From Gemmatimonadota bacterium (GTDB taxonomy: Bacteria > Gemmatimonadota > Gemmatimonadetes > Longimicrobiales > Gaopeijiaceae), in NCBI GenBank assembly GCA_028873595.1, contig JAPPOV010000026.1:1-64000 (forward strand): DNA of 64,000 nucleotides. The letters are read 5' to 3'. The notes beneath the pieces are model-generated. The model was not told where the DNA came from and did no database searches. It was given only the letters and a program-made list of their open reading frames with translations. The position numbers were made by a program, and so were the translations under genes. Position 1 is the stretch's first letter, and every line of letters begins with the position of its first letter. Of this stretch, positions 46,693-56,163 are shown in pieces.

Positions 46693-49444
46693 GCCGGAAA
46701 ATCCGGGGGGCGTATTCCCGCAGGTGCCGTTCCTTGTCCACCTGTGGGACACCCTCTGTCATCCAGCCCGGTGCGTCCTCGCCGCGGAGGTGGTGACCGA
46801 AGAAGTCCTGGAGGCGGTACTGGAAGTCAATCCGGTTCTGGAGCTTTCGAAGTCCGTGTCCCTCGTCGGGATATGACAGCCAGATCACTGGCTTCTCGAG
46901 GAAGCGCAGCGCGTTGTACCACTCGAGGCCCTGCTCCCAGTTCACCGTCGGGTCGGACTCGCCGTGCAGGTAGAGGACAGGGGTGTCCATCGTCTCCACG
47001 CCGGAGATCGGAGACTCTCGCCAGTACAGGTCGAAGTCGTCGTACGGATTCGTCGCGTATCGGCCCTGTCCGTAGATGTCGTAGCTGTGATTGTTCTGAC
47101 CGCTACCGACGAAGAGTTGGTTGAACTCGCTGACCAGATTGATCGGAGCCGCGCCGTGCGCGATGGCCGAGAACATGTTGGAACGAGTCGCGATGTACGC
47201 GCTACCGCCACCGGAATAAGAGTGCCCGCTGAGGCCGACCGCTTCCGGGTCGGCAAATCCCATGTCGATAACCTTCTGCGTCGCGGCCTCGACGGCTTCG
47301 AGCATATCGGAGTGCGAGCTTCCGATCCGGAAATGCACGTCAGGCTGCATCAGCAGGTACCCGCCGCTCACCAGGCCGGCAAAGTTCGGCTGGTGCCGGT
47401 AGATCGGGGTCGGGTAGAGATGCAGGTCCTGTGAGTACTTCTCGTAGAAGCGCACGACCATGGGGAGGCGCTCGCCTTCCCGGTATGTCTCGGGGATCGC
47501 CAGCGTCCCTTGAAGCGGGGTACCGTCGGAGAGCACGTAGTCGAAGAGAATGCGCGTGCCCCAGAGGAACTCTTCCTGCTGTGGGTTGGCTGTCGAGACT
47601 CGCTCTCGTCGAGCGAAGTCCCCGTCGCTCACCCAGAGATCTGGGAAGTCCTGCCAGGTCTGGACCGTGAAGAGATACCGATCCGCGTCGGCGGCTTTGA
47701 GCGGGTAGGAGAATCGACGATCCTCCCACGTGATCTCTTCGAGGTTGTCACCGTCGAGTTCGAAGAAGCCCTCCTTCTTCGTCCACTCACCATATGCATC
47801 CAGGAGGATTGGCTCCTCCATGTCGATGGTTTCCGCTTCCGGATCGGTCTCGACGACCCGCAGGCGGATCTCACCGTCTGCACCGAAGCCGCCCGTGAGA
47901 TTCCTGGCGGGATCACCACTGTACGGTTGGTGCCAGATGTCGTAGCGGTCGTAGAGCAGGATTCCGTCGTGGTCGTCGGTGAACCCTGCGACTCCGTATG
48001 GAGGTTTCTCTCCGAAGCGATCGAACTCCTGATTCACGAAACTCACCGATGCTCGCTCGGTGAGATTCACATGGCGGTCTTCGTCGATCCGGTAATCCCA
48101 CACGTGGCCATCCTTCCAGTAGAGGAAGTGGTCACTATCCGGTGAGAGGCCCAGCGTTCGGAGGTGTCCGACCAGGAATGGTATGCGATCACCCGTCCGG
48201 GTATCGATCCGATAGTAGTCGGCGTAGTCGGGCTTCCAGTCCGAGACGTAGGCACGGTCGTCTCGACCGATGCCCCAGTGTCCGTCCTTCGTGACCTGGA
48301 CGCTTCGGATCTGCTCGTCGGCGAGAGGCACGAGACGGGCGTCCTGGAGGTGCAGAGCGGCCACATACGTCCGGTCCTGGTCCTGTGACAGCTGACGCTG
48401 TTGCTGTGACTGGATCCGATCGTCTTCCCAGTGCCAGATGTTGACGTCGGCCAGGGGAAGCCCCTCATCGCTCCACTCCTCGAGCTCTTCGCCCTGTTCC
48501 TTCGTAGCCACGAAGAGGATGGACGCGTCCTCGTTGAAGACGAGATTCCCTTTCTCGCTGAGAACCCAGCCGTCCATGAGTCCGTCTACGTCCGGACTGA
48601 ACTCGTAGCGATGTGGCGTGCCCTCGCCCACGCCGGAGAAGGCGAGGAGGGTGTTGGCCCGTTCGGTGGCGCCGTCGGGCACGTCGCCTCGAAGGACGGC
48701 GACCGAGTGACCGTCCTCGGACCACGTCAGATTCGAATAGCGCTCCTTACTGTTGTCGAGACCGCGGCGCGCGCCGTTCGAGAGATCGATCAGGTACAGG
48801 CCGTTTCCATCACGGCCTTCCGCATCGACGGTATATGCGAGGTGAGTGCCGTCCTCGTTCATCGCGAGTTGCCACACGCTTCCGATCAGCTCTTCATATC
48901 CCTCCGACAGATTCCGGAGAATGAGTCCTGTTCCATCGTACTCGGCGTCATCGTCCGTCTGGGTCTTCTCCACCCAGAAGTGGCTGGAACTCGCGGAGAA
49001 TCCGTAATCGAACGCATCATCCCAGACCCAAGACTCTCCCGACTCCAAATCCATGAGCCCCGCCTGATACGACACGTCCTCGCCATTGCGCTCCATTTCC
49101 TCGATCTCGAGAAACGACGGGGAAAGCGTGTATCCAACCCATCTGCCATCGGGCGAGATCACCGCGTCCGATGCCCGGGCAATCTCGTGCCGGACACGAT
49201 GATCTACGCCCGTAACGACGAGCGTGTCGTCCATGCGGACTTTGGTGTATGACCATGCGACCCAGCGGCCATCGTCGGAGATTTGCTCACCGTCGATTTG
49301 ACGCCACAGGCGATAATCGGCGATTTCGAGTGAGCGCTTGTCCCCGTTCTGGGCGGAGACGCACTCGGCGGCGAGACCGAGAACGATGGGCGCGGCCGCG
49401 AGCATCGCGAAGAAGCGAAGCCATGTGGGAGCGAGGCGATTCAT
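46676..49444 (-). CDS. Exported S9 family peptidase (acylaminoacyl-peptidase-like)
   Basis: A 922-residue serine peptidase of family S9 with a signal peptide (FFAMLAAAPIVLGLAAECVSAQ), an N-terminal beta-propeller with SPDGRWVGYTLSP-like blades and a C-terminal alpha/beta hydrolase domain. The nucleophile is in GLSGHSYSGGGSAY, with the aspartate in YLHGESDPTVNW and histidine in YPDEGHGLRK. The start ATG at 49444 has GGAG upstream; a TTG six bases earlier is less likely. It would degrade peptides in the periplasm. Confidence 0.92.
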   Translation of the reverse strand: MNRLAPTWLRFFAMLAAAPIVLGLAAECVSAQNGDKRSLEIADYRLWRQIDGEQISDDGRWVAWSYTKVRMDDTLVVTGVDHRVRHEIARASDAVISPDGRWVGYTLSPSFLEIEEMERNGEDVSYQAGLMDLESGESWVWDDAFDYGFSASSSHFWVEKTQTDDDAEYDGTGLILRNLSEGYEELIGSVWQLAMNEDGTHLAYTVDAEGRDGNGLYLIDLSNGARRGLDNSKERYSNLTWSEDGHSVAVLRGDVPDGATERANTLLAFSGVGEGTPHRYEFSPDVDGLMDGWVLSEKGNLVFNEDASILFVATKEQGEELEEWSDEGLPLADVNIWHWEDDRIQSQQQRQLSQDQDRTYVAALHLQDARLVPLADEQIRSVQVTKDGHWGIGRDDRAYVSDWKPDYADYYRIDTRTGDRIPFLVGHLRTLGLSPDSDHFLYWKDGHVWDYRIDEDRHVNLTERASVSFVNQEFDRFGEKPPYGVAGFTDDHDGILLYDRYDIWHQPYSGDPARNLTGGFGADGEIRLRVVETDPEAETIDMEEPILLDAYGEWTKKEGFFELDGDNLEEITWEDRRFSYPLKAADADRYLFTVQTWQDFPDLWVSDGDFARRERVSTANPQQEEFLWGTRILFDYVLSDGTPLQGTLAIPETYREGERLPMVVRFYEKYSQDLHLYPTPIYRHQPNFAGLVSGGYLLMQPDVHFRIGSSHSDMLEAVEAATQKVIDMGFADPEAVGLSGHSYSGGGSAYIATRSNMFSAIAHGAAPINLVSEFNQLFVGSGQNNHSYDIYGQGRYATNPYDDFDLYWRESPISGVETMDTPVLYLHGESDPTVNWEQGLEWYNALRFLEKPVIWLSYPDEGHGLRKLQNRIDFQYRLQDFFGHHLRGEDAPGWMTEGVPQVDKERHLREYAPRIFRPRLVG

Positions 49445-49531
49445 GACCAATCTCCGGAAGTTAGTGCGACTGGAAACGTAACAGACGCGAATAAAGAGAT
49501 GTCAGTTCGGTCTACACGAAGAGGAGGCGTG

Positions 49532-50005
49532 ATGACATGCAGGCGCATGATCCTGGCTGCAGGATTTCTGATGGTGTTGGCGCTCGCGCTACCGGCCCAC
49601 GCCGAAGCGCAGGTCGCCGGTACGTGGGAACTCGCCATCGATGGGCCGCGAGGGCCGCAGACGATGTTGCTCGTTCTGAAGGTGGAAGGGAGCGAGCTCA
49701 GGGGTACGTTGACCCCGCGGCTGCCAGAGGCAGGTGGCAGTGAACGCAGAGGTGATCGGGCCGGAGCTGGTCGTCCCCAGGGCCGGGGCGTCAGGCCCGG
49801 AGGAGGTCGGGTCGGGGGTCAGGGGCCACCGGAGATCGAGATCGCCGACACGTCGCTCGACGGTGACTCCTTCAGCTTTGCCGCGGTGATGGGGATGCGG
49901 GGCAATGCACTGTCCTTTACGGGGACCGTCGATCGCGACGAGATGAGCGGGACGATATCGACGCCGAGAGGAGAACGGGCCTTCACTGGTATGCGGGTCG
50001 ACTGA
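49532..50005 (+). CDS. Small secreted protein with Arg/Gly-rich insert
   Basis: A 157-residue exported protein with a strong Shine-Dalgarno (GAGGAGG) before ATG 49532 and a signal peptide (ILAAGFLMVLALALPAHAEA). The rest looks like a small beta-barrel: VAGTWELAIDGPRGPQTMLL, then an Arg/Gly-rich loop (ERRGDRAGAGRPQGRGVRPG), then strands ending in TISTPRGERAFTGMRVD. This pattern recalls small lipocalin-like proteins found near secreted amidohydrolases and peptidases. The function is unknown. Confidence 0.72.
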   Translation: MTCRRMILAAGFLMVLALALPAHAEAQVAGTWELAIDGPRGPQTMLLVLKVEGSELRGTLTPRLPEAGGSERRGDRAGAGRPQGRGVRPGGGRVGGQGPPEIEIADTSLDGDSFSFAAVMGMRGNALSFTGTVDRDEMSGTISTPRGERAFTGMRVD

Positions 50006-50193
50006 TCGGATGACAGAGCCCTGCACGCTCGGTTCGGTCGCAGGGTCACCTGGCAGATGCTCGTTGCCGCCCATTCGTGGACGGGTCACATTCCGGCCCC
50101 GCCCGGTGGGAGCACTGCTCTCGCCGGGTTGATCCACGAGGACCCTGAAGCCTGCCCTTCGGGTCAAACGAGCCTACTCTCAGGAGAGCACTC

Positions 50194-52521
50194 ATGGGGC
50201 GCAGCGTTGCACGTATCTCCTTCCGACTCGGACTCGCCGGTGCCTTCGCGGGGATGGCAGGGTCGCTGCACGCCCAGACGATGCAGCTCACTGTGGACGA
50301 CTACGCCCGTGCGGAGCGCTTTCTCGGTGGAAACACGTCACCGCTGGTATACGGAAATTCTGTCCAGCCACGCTGGATGGACGACGGCCGTTTCTGGTAT
50401 GCGAACTCGGTACCGGGTGGCACGGAATACCTGGTCGTCGATCCCGTGTCCGCATCGCAGGGGCGTGCGTTCGATCACGCGCGGATCGGCGAGGCTCTGT
50501 CGGGCGCGGTCGGGGTGACGTTCGAGGAGCTCGAGATCCCCGTCGCCTCGATCTCATTCGAGGCGCACGATGTCGTCGTCGGACTTCGGGGCATGGGTGT
50601 CGCCCGGTGTGACCTGGAGGAGTACACGTGCGTACGTGATGAGGACGGACTGCCGCCCGTACAGCGGAGTGAGGCGGTCTCTCCGGACGGCCAGCGGGTC
50701 GCGTTCATCCGAGAGCATAACCTCTGGGTTCGGGAGCGAACCTCCGGGGAGGAAACGCAGCTTACGACGGATGGGTTCGAACTCTTCGGATATGGCACGA
50801 ACAACGCCGGATGGGTCCGGCGAGATCGTCCGGTGGTGAAGTGGTCTCCCGATTCTCGCAAGATTGCGAGCTTTCGGCACGACGCTCGGGGCGTCGGCCT
50901 GATGACGCTGACGTCTACAAAGGTCGGTCATGCGGAGGTCGATACATGGCCGTATCCGCTACCCGAGGACACGGTCATTTTCCGTGTTCACCGGATCGTA
51001 CTCGATCTCGATCGACCGGCCGGAGACTACATGGTCCGTCTTGATATGGAGCCGGATCAGCATCGCTCCACCTGCTCGGACCACATCGAATGCGGAGGGC
51101 AGCTCGGCGATCTGGAGTGGAGTGCGGACTCTGAGCGGTTCGTATTCGTTTCCAGCTCGCGCGATCACAAGGTGGCACAGGTCCGCATGGCCGACGCCCA
51201 AACCGGTGAGGTGCGAGACATCTTCCGGGAAGTCGAGGAAACCTTCTACGAGTCGCAGAGTGGCTGGCGCTACCTCTCTGAGACCGAAGAGATACTCTGG
51301 TTCTCGCAGCGAGACGGCTGGGGCAATCTCTTCTTGTACGATGCGACCTCGGGTGAATTGAAGCGCAAGGTCACGGACGGCGACTGGAATGTGCTTGCGA
51401 TTCGCAATGTCGATGGGGGCACTCGCACTGTGACCTTCATGGGTAATGAGCGGGAGCCCGGCGACCCGTATTTCCAGTACCTCTACCGAGTCGACATCGA
51501 TGACGGGGCCACGCGTCTCCTGACGCCGGACAGTGCGAACCATTCCGTGTCGCTCGCGCCGGATATGGAGTATTTCGTCGATTCGTACTCCACTCCGGTG
51601 CGTCCCCCCGTGCATGTCCTGCGGGACCGGGACGGGCGGAACGTCATGACCTTGCAGACCGCTGACATTTCGCGCCTCGAGGCGTCGGGGTGGGAGCCCC
51701 CCATGCCGTTCGTGGTGAAGGCGCGGGACGGGCAAACCGACTTGCACGGGCTCCTCTTTCGCCCGCTGGACTTCGACCCCAACGAATCGTACCCGGTCGT
51801 CAACTATCTCTACCCGGGGCCGCAGAGCGGCTCGGTCGGATCACGAAGCTTCAGGGCGTCGCACCGTGATCTGCAGGCGATTGCCGAGCTTGGCTTCGTG
51901 GTCATCGAGCTCGACGCCATGGGCACGCCGATGCGTTCGAAGAGCTTCCATGAGGCGTACTATGGCAACATGGGTGACAATGGGCTTCCGGATCAGATGA
52001 CCGGGATCGAACAGCTCGCCGAGCGCTACGCCTGGATCGACGCGACCAGGGTCGGCATCTACGGGCACTCGGGCGGCGGATTCGCTGCGGCAGATGCGAT
52101 CATGCGGTATCCTGACTTCTACTCGGTGGCCGTTTCTCAGGCTGGCAATCACGACAACCGGAACTACGAAGACGATTGGGGCGAGAAGTGGCAGGGGTTG
52201 CTGGAGGTCTATCCGGATGGGACGACCAACTACGACAATCAGGCCAATCAACTGCTTGCCGAGAACCTCGAAGGCAAACTGCTGATCGCGCACGGCACGC
52301 TCGACACGAACGTGCCACCGTCCAACACGATGCTTGTCGTCGACGCCCTCATCGCCGCGAACAAGGACTTCGATCTTCTCATGCTCCCCAATCGTGGTCA
52401 CGGCTTTGGAAATGAGCCATACATGATGCGGCGGCGCTGGGACTACTTCGTGCGGCACCTGCTCGGTGCAGAGCCGCCCCCGGGGTACGAGATCGGGAAG
52501 TTGGATCGCCCCATCGGGTAG
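50194..52521 (+). CDS. Exported dipeptidyl peptidase IV-like S9B peptidase
   Basis: A 775-residue peptidase of family S9B with a signal peptide (GLAGAFAGMAGSLHAQ), a DPP4-type beta-propeller (such as RVAFIREHNLWVRE, EILWFSQRDGWGNLF) and an alpha/beta hydrolase domain. The triad is Ser in IYGHSGGGFAA, Asp in AHGTLDTNVPPSNT and His in LPNRGHGF. DPP4 removes Xaa-Pro dipeptides from N-termini. It has a good Shine-Dalgarno (CAGGAGAG). Together with the other S9 peptidase and the esterase it forms a secreted-hydrolase cluster. Confidence 0.94.
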   Translation: MGRSVARISFRLGLAGAFAGMAGSLHAQTMQLTVDDYARAERFLGGNTSPLVYGNSVQPRWMDDGRFWYANSVPGGTEYLVVDPVSASQGRAFDHARIGEALSGAVGVTFEELEIPVASISFEAHDVVVGLRGMGVARCDLEEYTCVRDEDGLPPVQRSEAVSPDGQRVAFIREHNLWVRERTSGEETQLTTDGFELFGYGTNNAGWVRRDRPVVKWSPDSRKIASFRHDARGVGLMTLTSTKVGHAEVDTWPYPLPEDTVIFRVHRIVLDLDRPAGDYMVRLDMEPDQHRSTCSDHIECGGQLGDLEWSADSERFVFVSSSRDHKVAQVRMADAQTGEVRDIFREVEETFYESQSGWRYLSETEEILWFSQRDGWGNLFLYDATSGELKRKVTDGDWNVLAIRNVDGGTRTVTFMGNEREPGDPYFQYLYRVDIDDGATRLLTPDSANHSVSLAPDMEYFVDSYSTPVRPPVHVLRDRDGRNVMTLQTADISRLEASGWEPPMPFVVKARDGQTDLHGLLFRPLDFDPNESYPVVNYLYPGPQSGSVGSRSFRASHRDLQAIAELGFVVIELDAMGTPMRSKSFHEAYYGNMGDNGLPDQMTGIEQLAERYAWIDATRVGIYGHSGGGFAAADAIMRYPDFYSVAVSQAGNHDNRNYEDDWGEKWQGLLEVYPDGTTNYDNQANQLLAENLEGKLLIAHGTLDTNVPPSNTMLVVDALIAANKDFDLLMLPNRGHGFGNEPYMMRRRWDYFVRHLLGAEPPPGYEIGKLDRPIG

Positions 52522-52575
52522 CGTCCGGCTGTCGTCCTCGATCGAGCATTGCAGTCTGACGAGTGAATGCACGAA

Positions 52576-52602
52576 GGGGCCGGACGACGCGCGTCCGACC
52601 CC
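52576..52602. terminator. Terminator-like hairpin between convergent genes
   Basis: GGGGCCGGACG pairs with CGTCCGACCCC across ACGCG, giving a long GC stem with one mismatch in the gap between the DPP4-like gene and the cyclophilin. There is no T-run, so it may slow polymerase from both sides rather than act as a classical terminator. Confidence 0.45.
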
Positions 52603-52650
52603 GTCATGCGTTCGAGAGGCTCTGGTGCTCGCCCAACGCCGTCTGCGAAG

Positions 52651-53124
52651 CTACTCCTCTTCCGAGACCGTCACCTTCATCATGACCACCGGTTCGTTCG
52701 GGCGGTCACCGAAGCCGGTCTCGATCTTTCCGATCGTTTCTACGACATCGAGGCCGCCCGTCACATGGCCGAAGATCGCATGCTTCCCATCGAGCCATGG
52801 CGTCGCGGCGAGGGTGATGAAGAACTGCGATCCGCCTGTATTCGGGCCAGCGTTCGCCATCGAGAACATGCCCTTGTCGGTGTGGGCCAACCCCTCCGCG
52901 AATTCGTCCGGGATGGTGTAGCCGGGGCCGCCACGCCCGGTGCCGTCTGGGCAACCACCCTGGATCATGAAGCCGTCGATGACTCGATGAAAAATCAGGT
53001 CGTCGTAATAACCCTTCTTCGCCAGGTCGATGAAGTTGCCCGCGGTCTTCGGGGCTTTGTCCATGTACATCTCGGCCGTGATCGTGCCGTGATTCGTCTC
53101 TATCGTGACCGTGGGATTGGCCAT
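52651..53124 (-). CDS. Cyclophilin-type peptidyl-prolyl isomerase
   Basis: A 157-residue cytosolic cyclophilin that speeds proline cis-trans isomerisation. Core motifs include YYDDLIFHRVIDGFMIQGG (catalytic Arg in FHR) and GMFSMANAGPNTGGSQFFIT, then HAIFGHVTGGLDVVETI. There is no signal peptide. The length equals that of E. coli PpiB (164). It is a single-gene unit, divergent from the esterase lipoprotein. Confidence 0.96.
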   Translation of the reverse strand: MANPTVTIETNHGTITAEMYMDKAPKTAGNFIDLAKKGYYDDLIFHRVIDGFMIQGGCPDGTGRGGPGYTIPDEFAEGLAHTDKGMFSMANAGPNTGGSQFFITLAATPWLDGKHAIFGHVTGGLDVVETIGKIETGFGDRPNEPVVMMKVTVSEEE

Positions 53125-53217
53125 GATGTCTCCGCTTGAGTGGGTCGTTCAGGCGGGAAAGGCTAGCCAAGCGGCTGCGCGATTGCCAGCCCGTCGGAGC
53201 TCCGCCAGAATGGATGC

Positions 53218-55155
53218 ATGACAACAAAGATGCGCCTTCTACTCGCGATGCTCCTCGTCACGGCGGCCTGTACGCCGGCTCTTCAGCTCACCCCCAGCGA
53301 TGCCGACGTCGTGCTGTCCATGCAGACGCTCGATGCGCCAGACCCCGGTCAGCCGGGTTCGTACGACGTTCTGACCCTCTTTTACGGTTCGGGGACGGAC
53401 AAGAATCGACCGGAGTACCGAGATTCCGTCGCGATCACGACCCCCACGGTGGACGTCTCGAAGATGGTCGACCTGGGACGCTCGGCGGAGGAACGCAACG
53501 AGTACTGGGGCTTCACACCCGAGGAGATGCCGCTCAATGCACGCGTGTGGTATCCCGACGGGGACGGCCCTTTCCCGTTGGTGCTGGTCGTACATGGGAA
53601 TCACAACATGCGCGACTTCTCAGACCCCGGGTACGACTATCTGGGAGAGCTGATGGCGAGCCGCGGATACATCCTTGCGAGCGTCGATGAGAACTTCATC
53701 AACGGGGGCATCCGAGGCGAGAACGACGCTCGCGGCTGGTTTCTTCTGCGACACGCGCAGCTCTTCGAGGAGTTCAACGCGGAGCCCGGAAACCCGTTCG
53801 AGGGCATCGTCGACATGGACAACATTGTCCTGATCGGTCACTCGCGTGGGGGCGAGGCGGTGGCGAACGCTGCCGCGTTCAACCGCCTTTCACACTATCC
53901 CGACGATGCGTCCTTAACGTTCGACTTCGACCTCGAGATCAAGGGGATCATCTCGATCGCCCCGGTTGACGGACAGTATCTGCCGACGGGTCGGAAGGTG
54001 GTCGTGGAAGACGTGAGCTATCTCACCTTTCACGGATCTCACGACGGGGACGTGACGAGCTTCCATGGCCTGCGCATCTACGATCGGCTGCAGTTCACGG
54101 ACCCCGCCGCCTTCAATTTCAAGTCGGCCATCTACGTGTACCGAGCGAACCATGGCCAGTGGAACTCCGTGTGGGGTTCGTTCGACGGCGGTCCGCGTTC
54201 GGCTCGCTTTCTCGATCTTCGAGGCCTGATCCCCGAAGAAGACCAGCGTCGGTTCGGTGAGATCTACGTCTCGGCTTTCCTCGACATCGTAACGAAAGGA
54301 GACAAGCGGTACCTGCCGATCTTCCGCGATCACCGGGTGATCGGGCAGTGGCTCCCGGAGACCATGTACATCACCCGATTCGAGACGAGCGGTTTCCGTC
54401 CGATTGCCACATTCGAGGAGGACATCGATGTGACGTCCGGGACGGAGGAGGGAGTCGTGCTTCGAGGTGATTCACTGTCGACGTGGAAAGAGGAAATGCT
54501 CCAGCTTCGGTCGAGCAACCGGACGAACACGTCCGCTTCTCAGGAGAACCAGGCAGTCACCATCGCGTGGAACAACCGTATCGCCGGCGTCGATACGACT
54601 CGGCATGGCCCGCCAGCGCGATACACTGTCGAGCTCCCGACCTATCTCGCTTCGAACTGGGCGCTCTCGTCCAGGACGACTCTCGACTTCATGCTTGGGC
54701 CGACGCCTCGGGTCCCAGGCCCGCGGAAGGATCCCACTCCTGACGATGAGAACCAGAGCGAATCCGTACGTCAGCCCTCGGGCGGGGATGACGAGCATGA
54801 GGATCCGCCCGTGGATTTGAGCATCGAGGTGGCCGACGTGGCCGGACATTCGGCCTCGATTCGGCTCAGCGACTATGGCGCGATCCGCCGTCCGCTCGAC
54901 ACGTATGTGCTGCGACGTGGCGACCTCGAAGCGGAGCGCTTCCAGAATCACTGGGAGCTCATCCTGCAGACGTTCTCGATCCCGCTAGGTGACTTCGTCA
55001 CGGAGAATGCGCAGCTCGATCTGCGGCGCCTGACCTCGATCGCATTCGTGTTCGACCAAGTCCACGGAGGAGAGGTGTCGATCGACCAGATTGGGTTCAG
55101 TGAACTGGACCCCGCCTTCCTCGGTGCGCGGGCTGACGGTGTGTCGCCCAACTGA
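53218..55155 (+). CDS. Alpha/beta hydrolase lipoprotein (esterase-like)
   Basis: A 645-residue lipoprotein with a lipobox VTAAC. The alpha/beta hydrolase domain (about 95-400) has the oxyanion segment VLVVHGNHNMRDF and nucleophile elbow IGHSRGGEAVANA; SYLTFHGSHDGDV and RANHGQWN may supply the acid and the histidine. The C-terminal third is beta-rich and probably a galactose-binding-like module. It resembles PET-hydrolase or lipase-type enzymes in fold only; the substrate is unknown. Confidence 0.8.
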   Translation: MTTKMRLLLAMLLVTAACTPALQLTPSDADVVLSMQTLDAPDPGQPGSYDVLTLFYGSGTDKNRPEYRDSVAITTPTVDVSKMVDLGRSAEERNEYWGFTPEEMPLNARVWYPDGDGPFPLVLVVHGNHNMRDFSDPGYDYLGELMASRGYILASVDENFINGGIRGENDARGWFLLRHAQLFEEFNAEPGNPFEGIVDMDNIVLIGHSRGGEAVANAAAFNRLSHYPDDASLTFDFDLEIKGIISIAPVDGQYLPTGRKVVVEDVSYLTFHGSHDGDVTSFHGLRIYDRLQFTDPAAFNFKSAIYVYRANHGQWNSVWGSFDGGPRSARFLDLRGLIPEEDQRRFGEIYVSAFLDIVTKGDKRYLPIFRDHRVIGQWLPETMYITRFETSGFRPIATFEEDIDVTSGTEEGVVLRGDSLSTWKEEMLQLRSSNRTNTSASQENQAVTIAWNNRIAGVDTTRHGPPARYTVELPTYLASNWALSSRTTLDFMLGPTPRVPGPRKDPTPDDENQSESVRQPSGGDDEHEDPPVDLSIEVADVAGHSASIRLSDYGAIRRPLDTYVLRRGDLEAERFQNHWELILQTFSIPLGDFVTENAQLDLRRLTSIAFVFDQVHGGEVSIDQIGFSELDPAFLGARADGVSPN

Positions 55156-55184
55156 TCGGCAGCGAGCTCATCCAGTTCGTCCGC

Positions 55185-56105
55185 CTACCGCCAGCTCACT
55201 CCGATCCTGTGCGTGCCGCCCTGGTCTCCACCGCTGAACGGGCGGAAGGCCCATTCGATCCTGAGGTCGTCGGCCCAGAATGCGAACCCGGTGGTAAGTG
55301 GTGAGGCGTCGCTTCCTTCCGGGGTGTCCTGGAAGCCCAGCCGGGCGATGAACGTCCGACCCTGAATCGGATAGTAGCCGAGCTCAACACCACCTCCGTA
55401 CGCCCATTCGTCGTCCACGTCGCGCCCCAGATGGGCCGCGAGCCCCAGATCGAAAATCCCTACCTGCTGACCGTATGCGCCAGCTCCGAGCACGATGCGG
55501 GCGGGTTCCGAGCCCGAGTTCACGAGGGGCTTCTCTCCGATGTCCTGCGCTGTCAGACCGACTCCGAGCGGTCCCAGGTCTTTGGAGATCCCGATGTCGA
55601 AGAGGGCCACGTTGTGCTGGGATGATTCGATGCGTGCGTCGAGGAGGTCGACGGCGACACCGGCGGAGATACCGAAGATGTCGCGCGCGTAGCCGATCGT
55701 AGCCGTCCGTTCCGAGGCGGGGTCACCCCCTGCGACGAACTGGTGATCCTGGCCGATCGGGGCTTGAAGGGTGCTCCCGTCCGGAACACCGTACTGCAAC
55801 ACACGCAGCCCGACCCCCCACGTGCCGCCAAAGAAGTCGAAGGCTCCCGAAAATGCGGCGGCCGATGATGCGGCACCCCAGCGTTGAAGGTCTGCGCCGA
55901 AGCCGCGCGCACTCGTGAGGTGGGCCGGGTGATAGAAGAGCGCATCCGCCTGCCCGGAGTTCATGACGTACGAATCGCCGAGTGCCATCGCGCGCACCGA
56001 TGACGGCAGCTTCGTTGTCTTCGGCAGAGAACCGATCGCCTGAGCTGAGATGGCCGTGGGGACCAGAAAGACGGCGAGGACAACGGGCGTTATGGGAGGG
56101 CGCAT
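55185..56105 (-). CDS. PorV/PorQ-like outer-membrane barrel protein
   Basis: A 306-residue outer-membrane protein with a signal peptide (PVVLAVFLVPTAISAQ). The N-terminal part ARAMALGDSYVM with ADALFYHPAHLTSARG fits the PorV/UPF0164 family, in which a short conserved 'MG-AY-N-P' segment precedes a beta-barrel; the end EWAFRPFSGGDQGGTHRIGV is typical. The start at 56105 directly precedes the signal. Such barrels act in type IX-like secretion or as general outer-membrane proteins; which applies here is not known. Confidence 0.75.
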   Translation of the reverse strand: MRPPITPVVLAVFLVPTAISAQAIGSLPKTTKLPSSVRAMALGDSYVMNSGQADALFYHPAHLTSARGFGADLQRWGAASSAAAFSGAFDFFGGTWGVGLRVLQYGVPDGSTLQAPIGQDHQFVAGGDPASERTATIGYARDIFGISAGVAVDLLDARIESSQHNVALFDIGISKDLGPLGVGLTAQDIGEKPLVNSGSEPARIVLGAGAYGQQVGIFDLGLAAHLGRDVDDEWAYGGGVELGYYPIQGRTFIARLGFQDTPEGSDASPLTTGFAFWADDLRIEWAFRPFSGGDQGGTHRIGVSWR

Positions 56106-56163
56106 ATCGATGCAGTTCAGGGCGCGTCGGACCGCCTCAACGTCGGTGGCGGCTACGAGTGCG

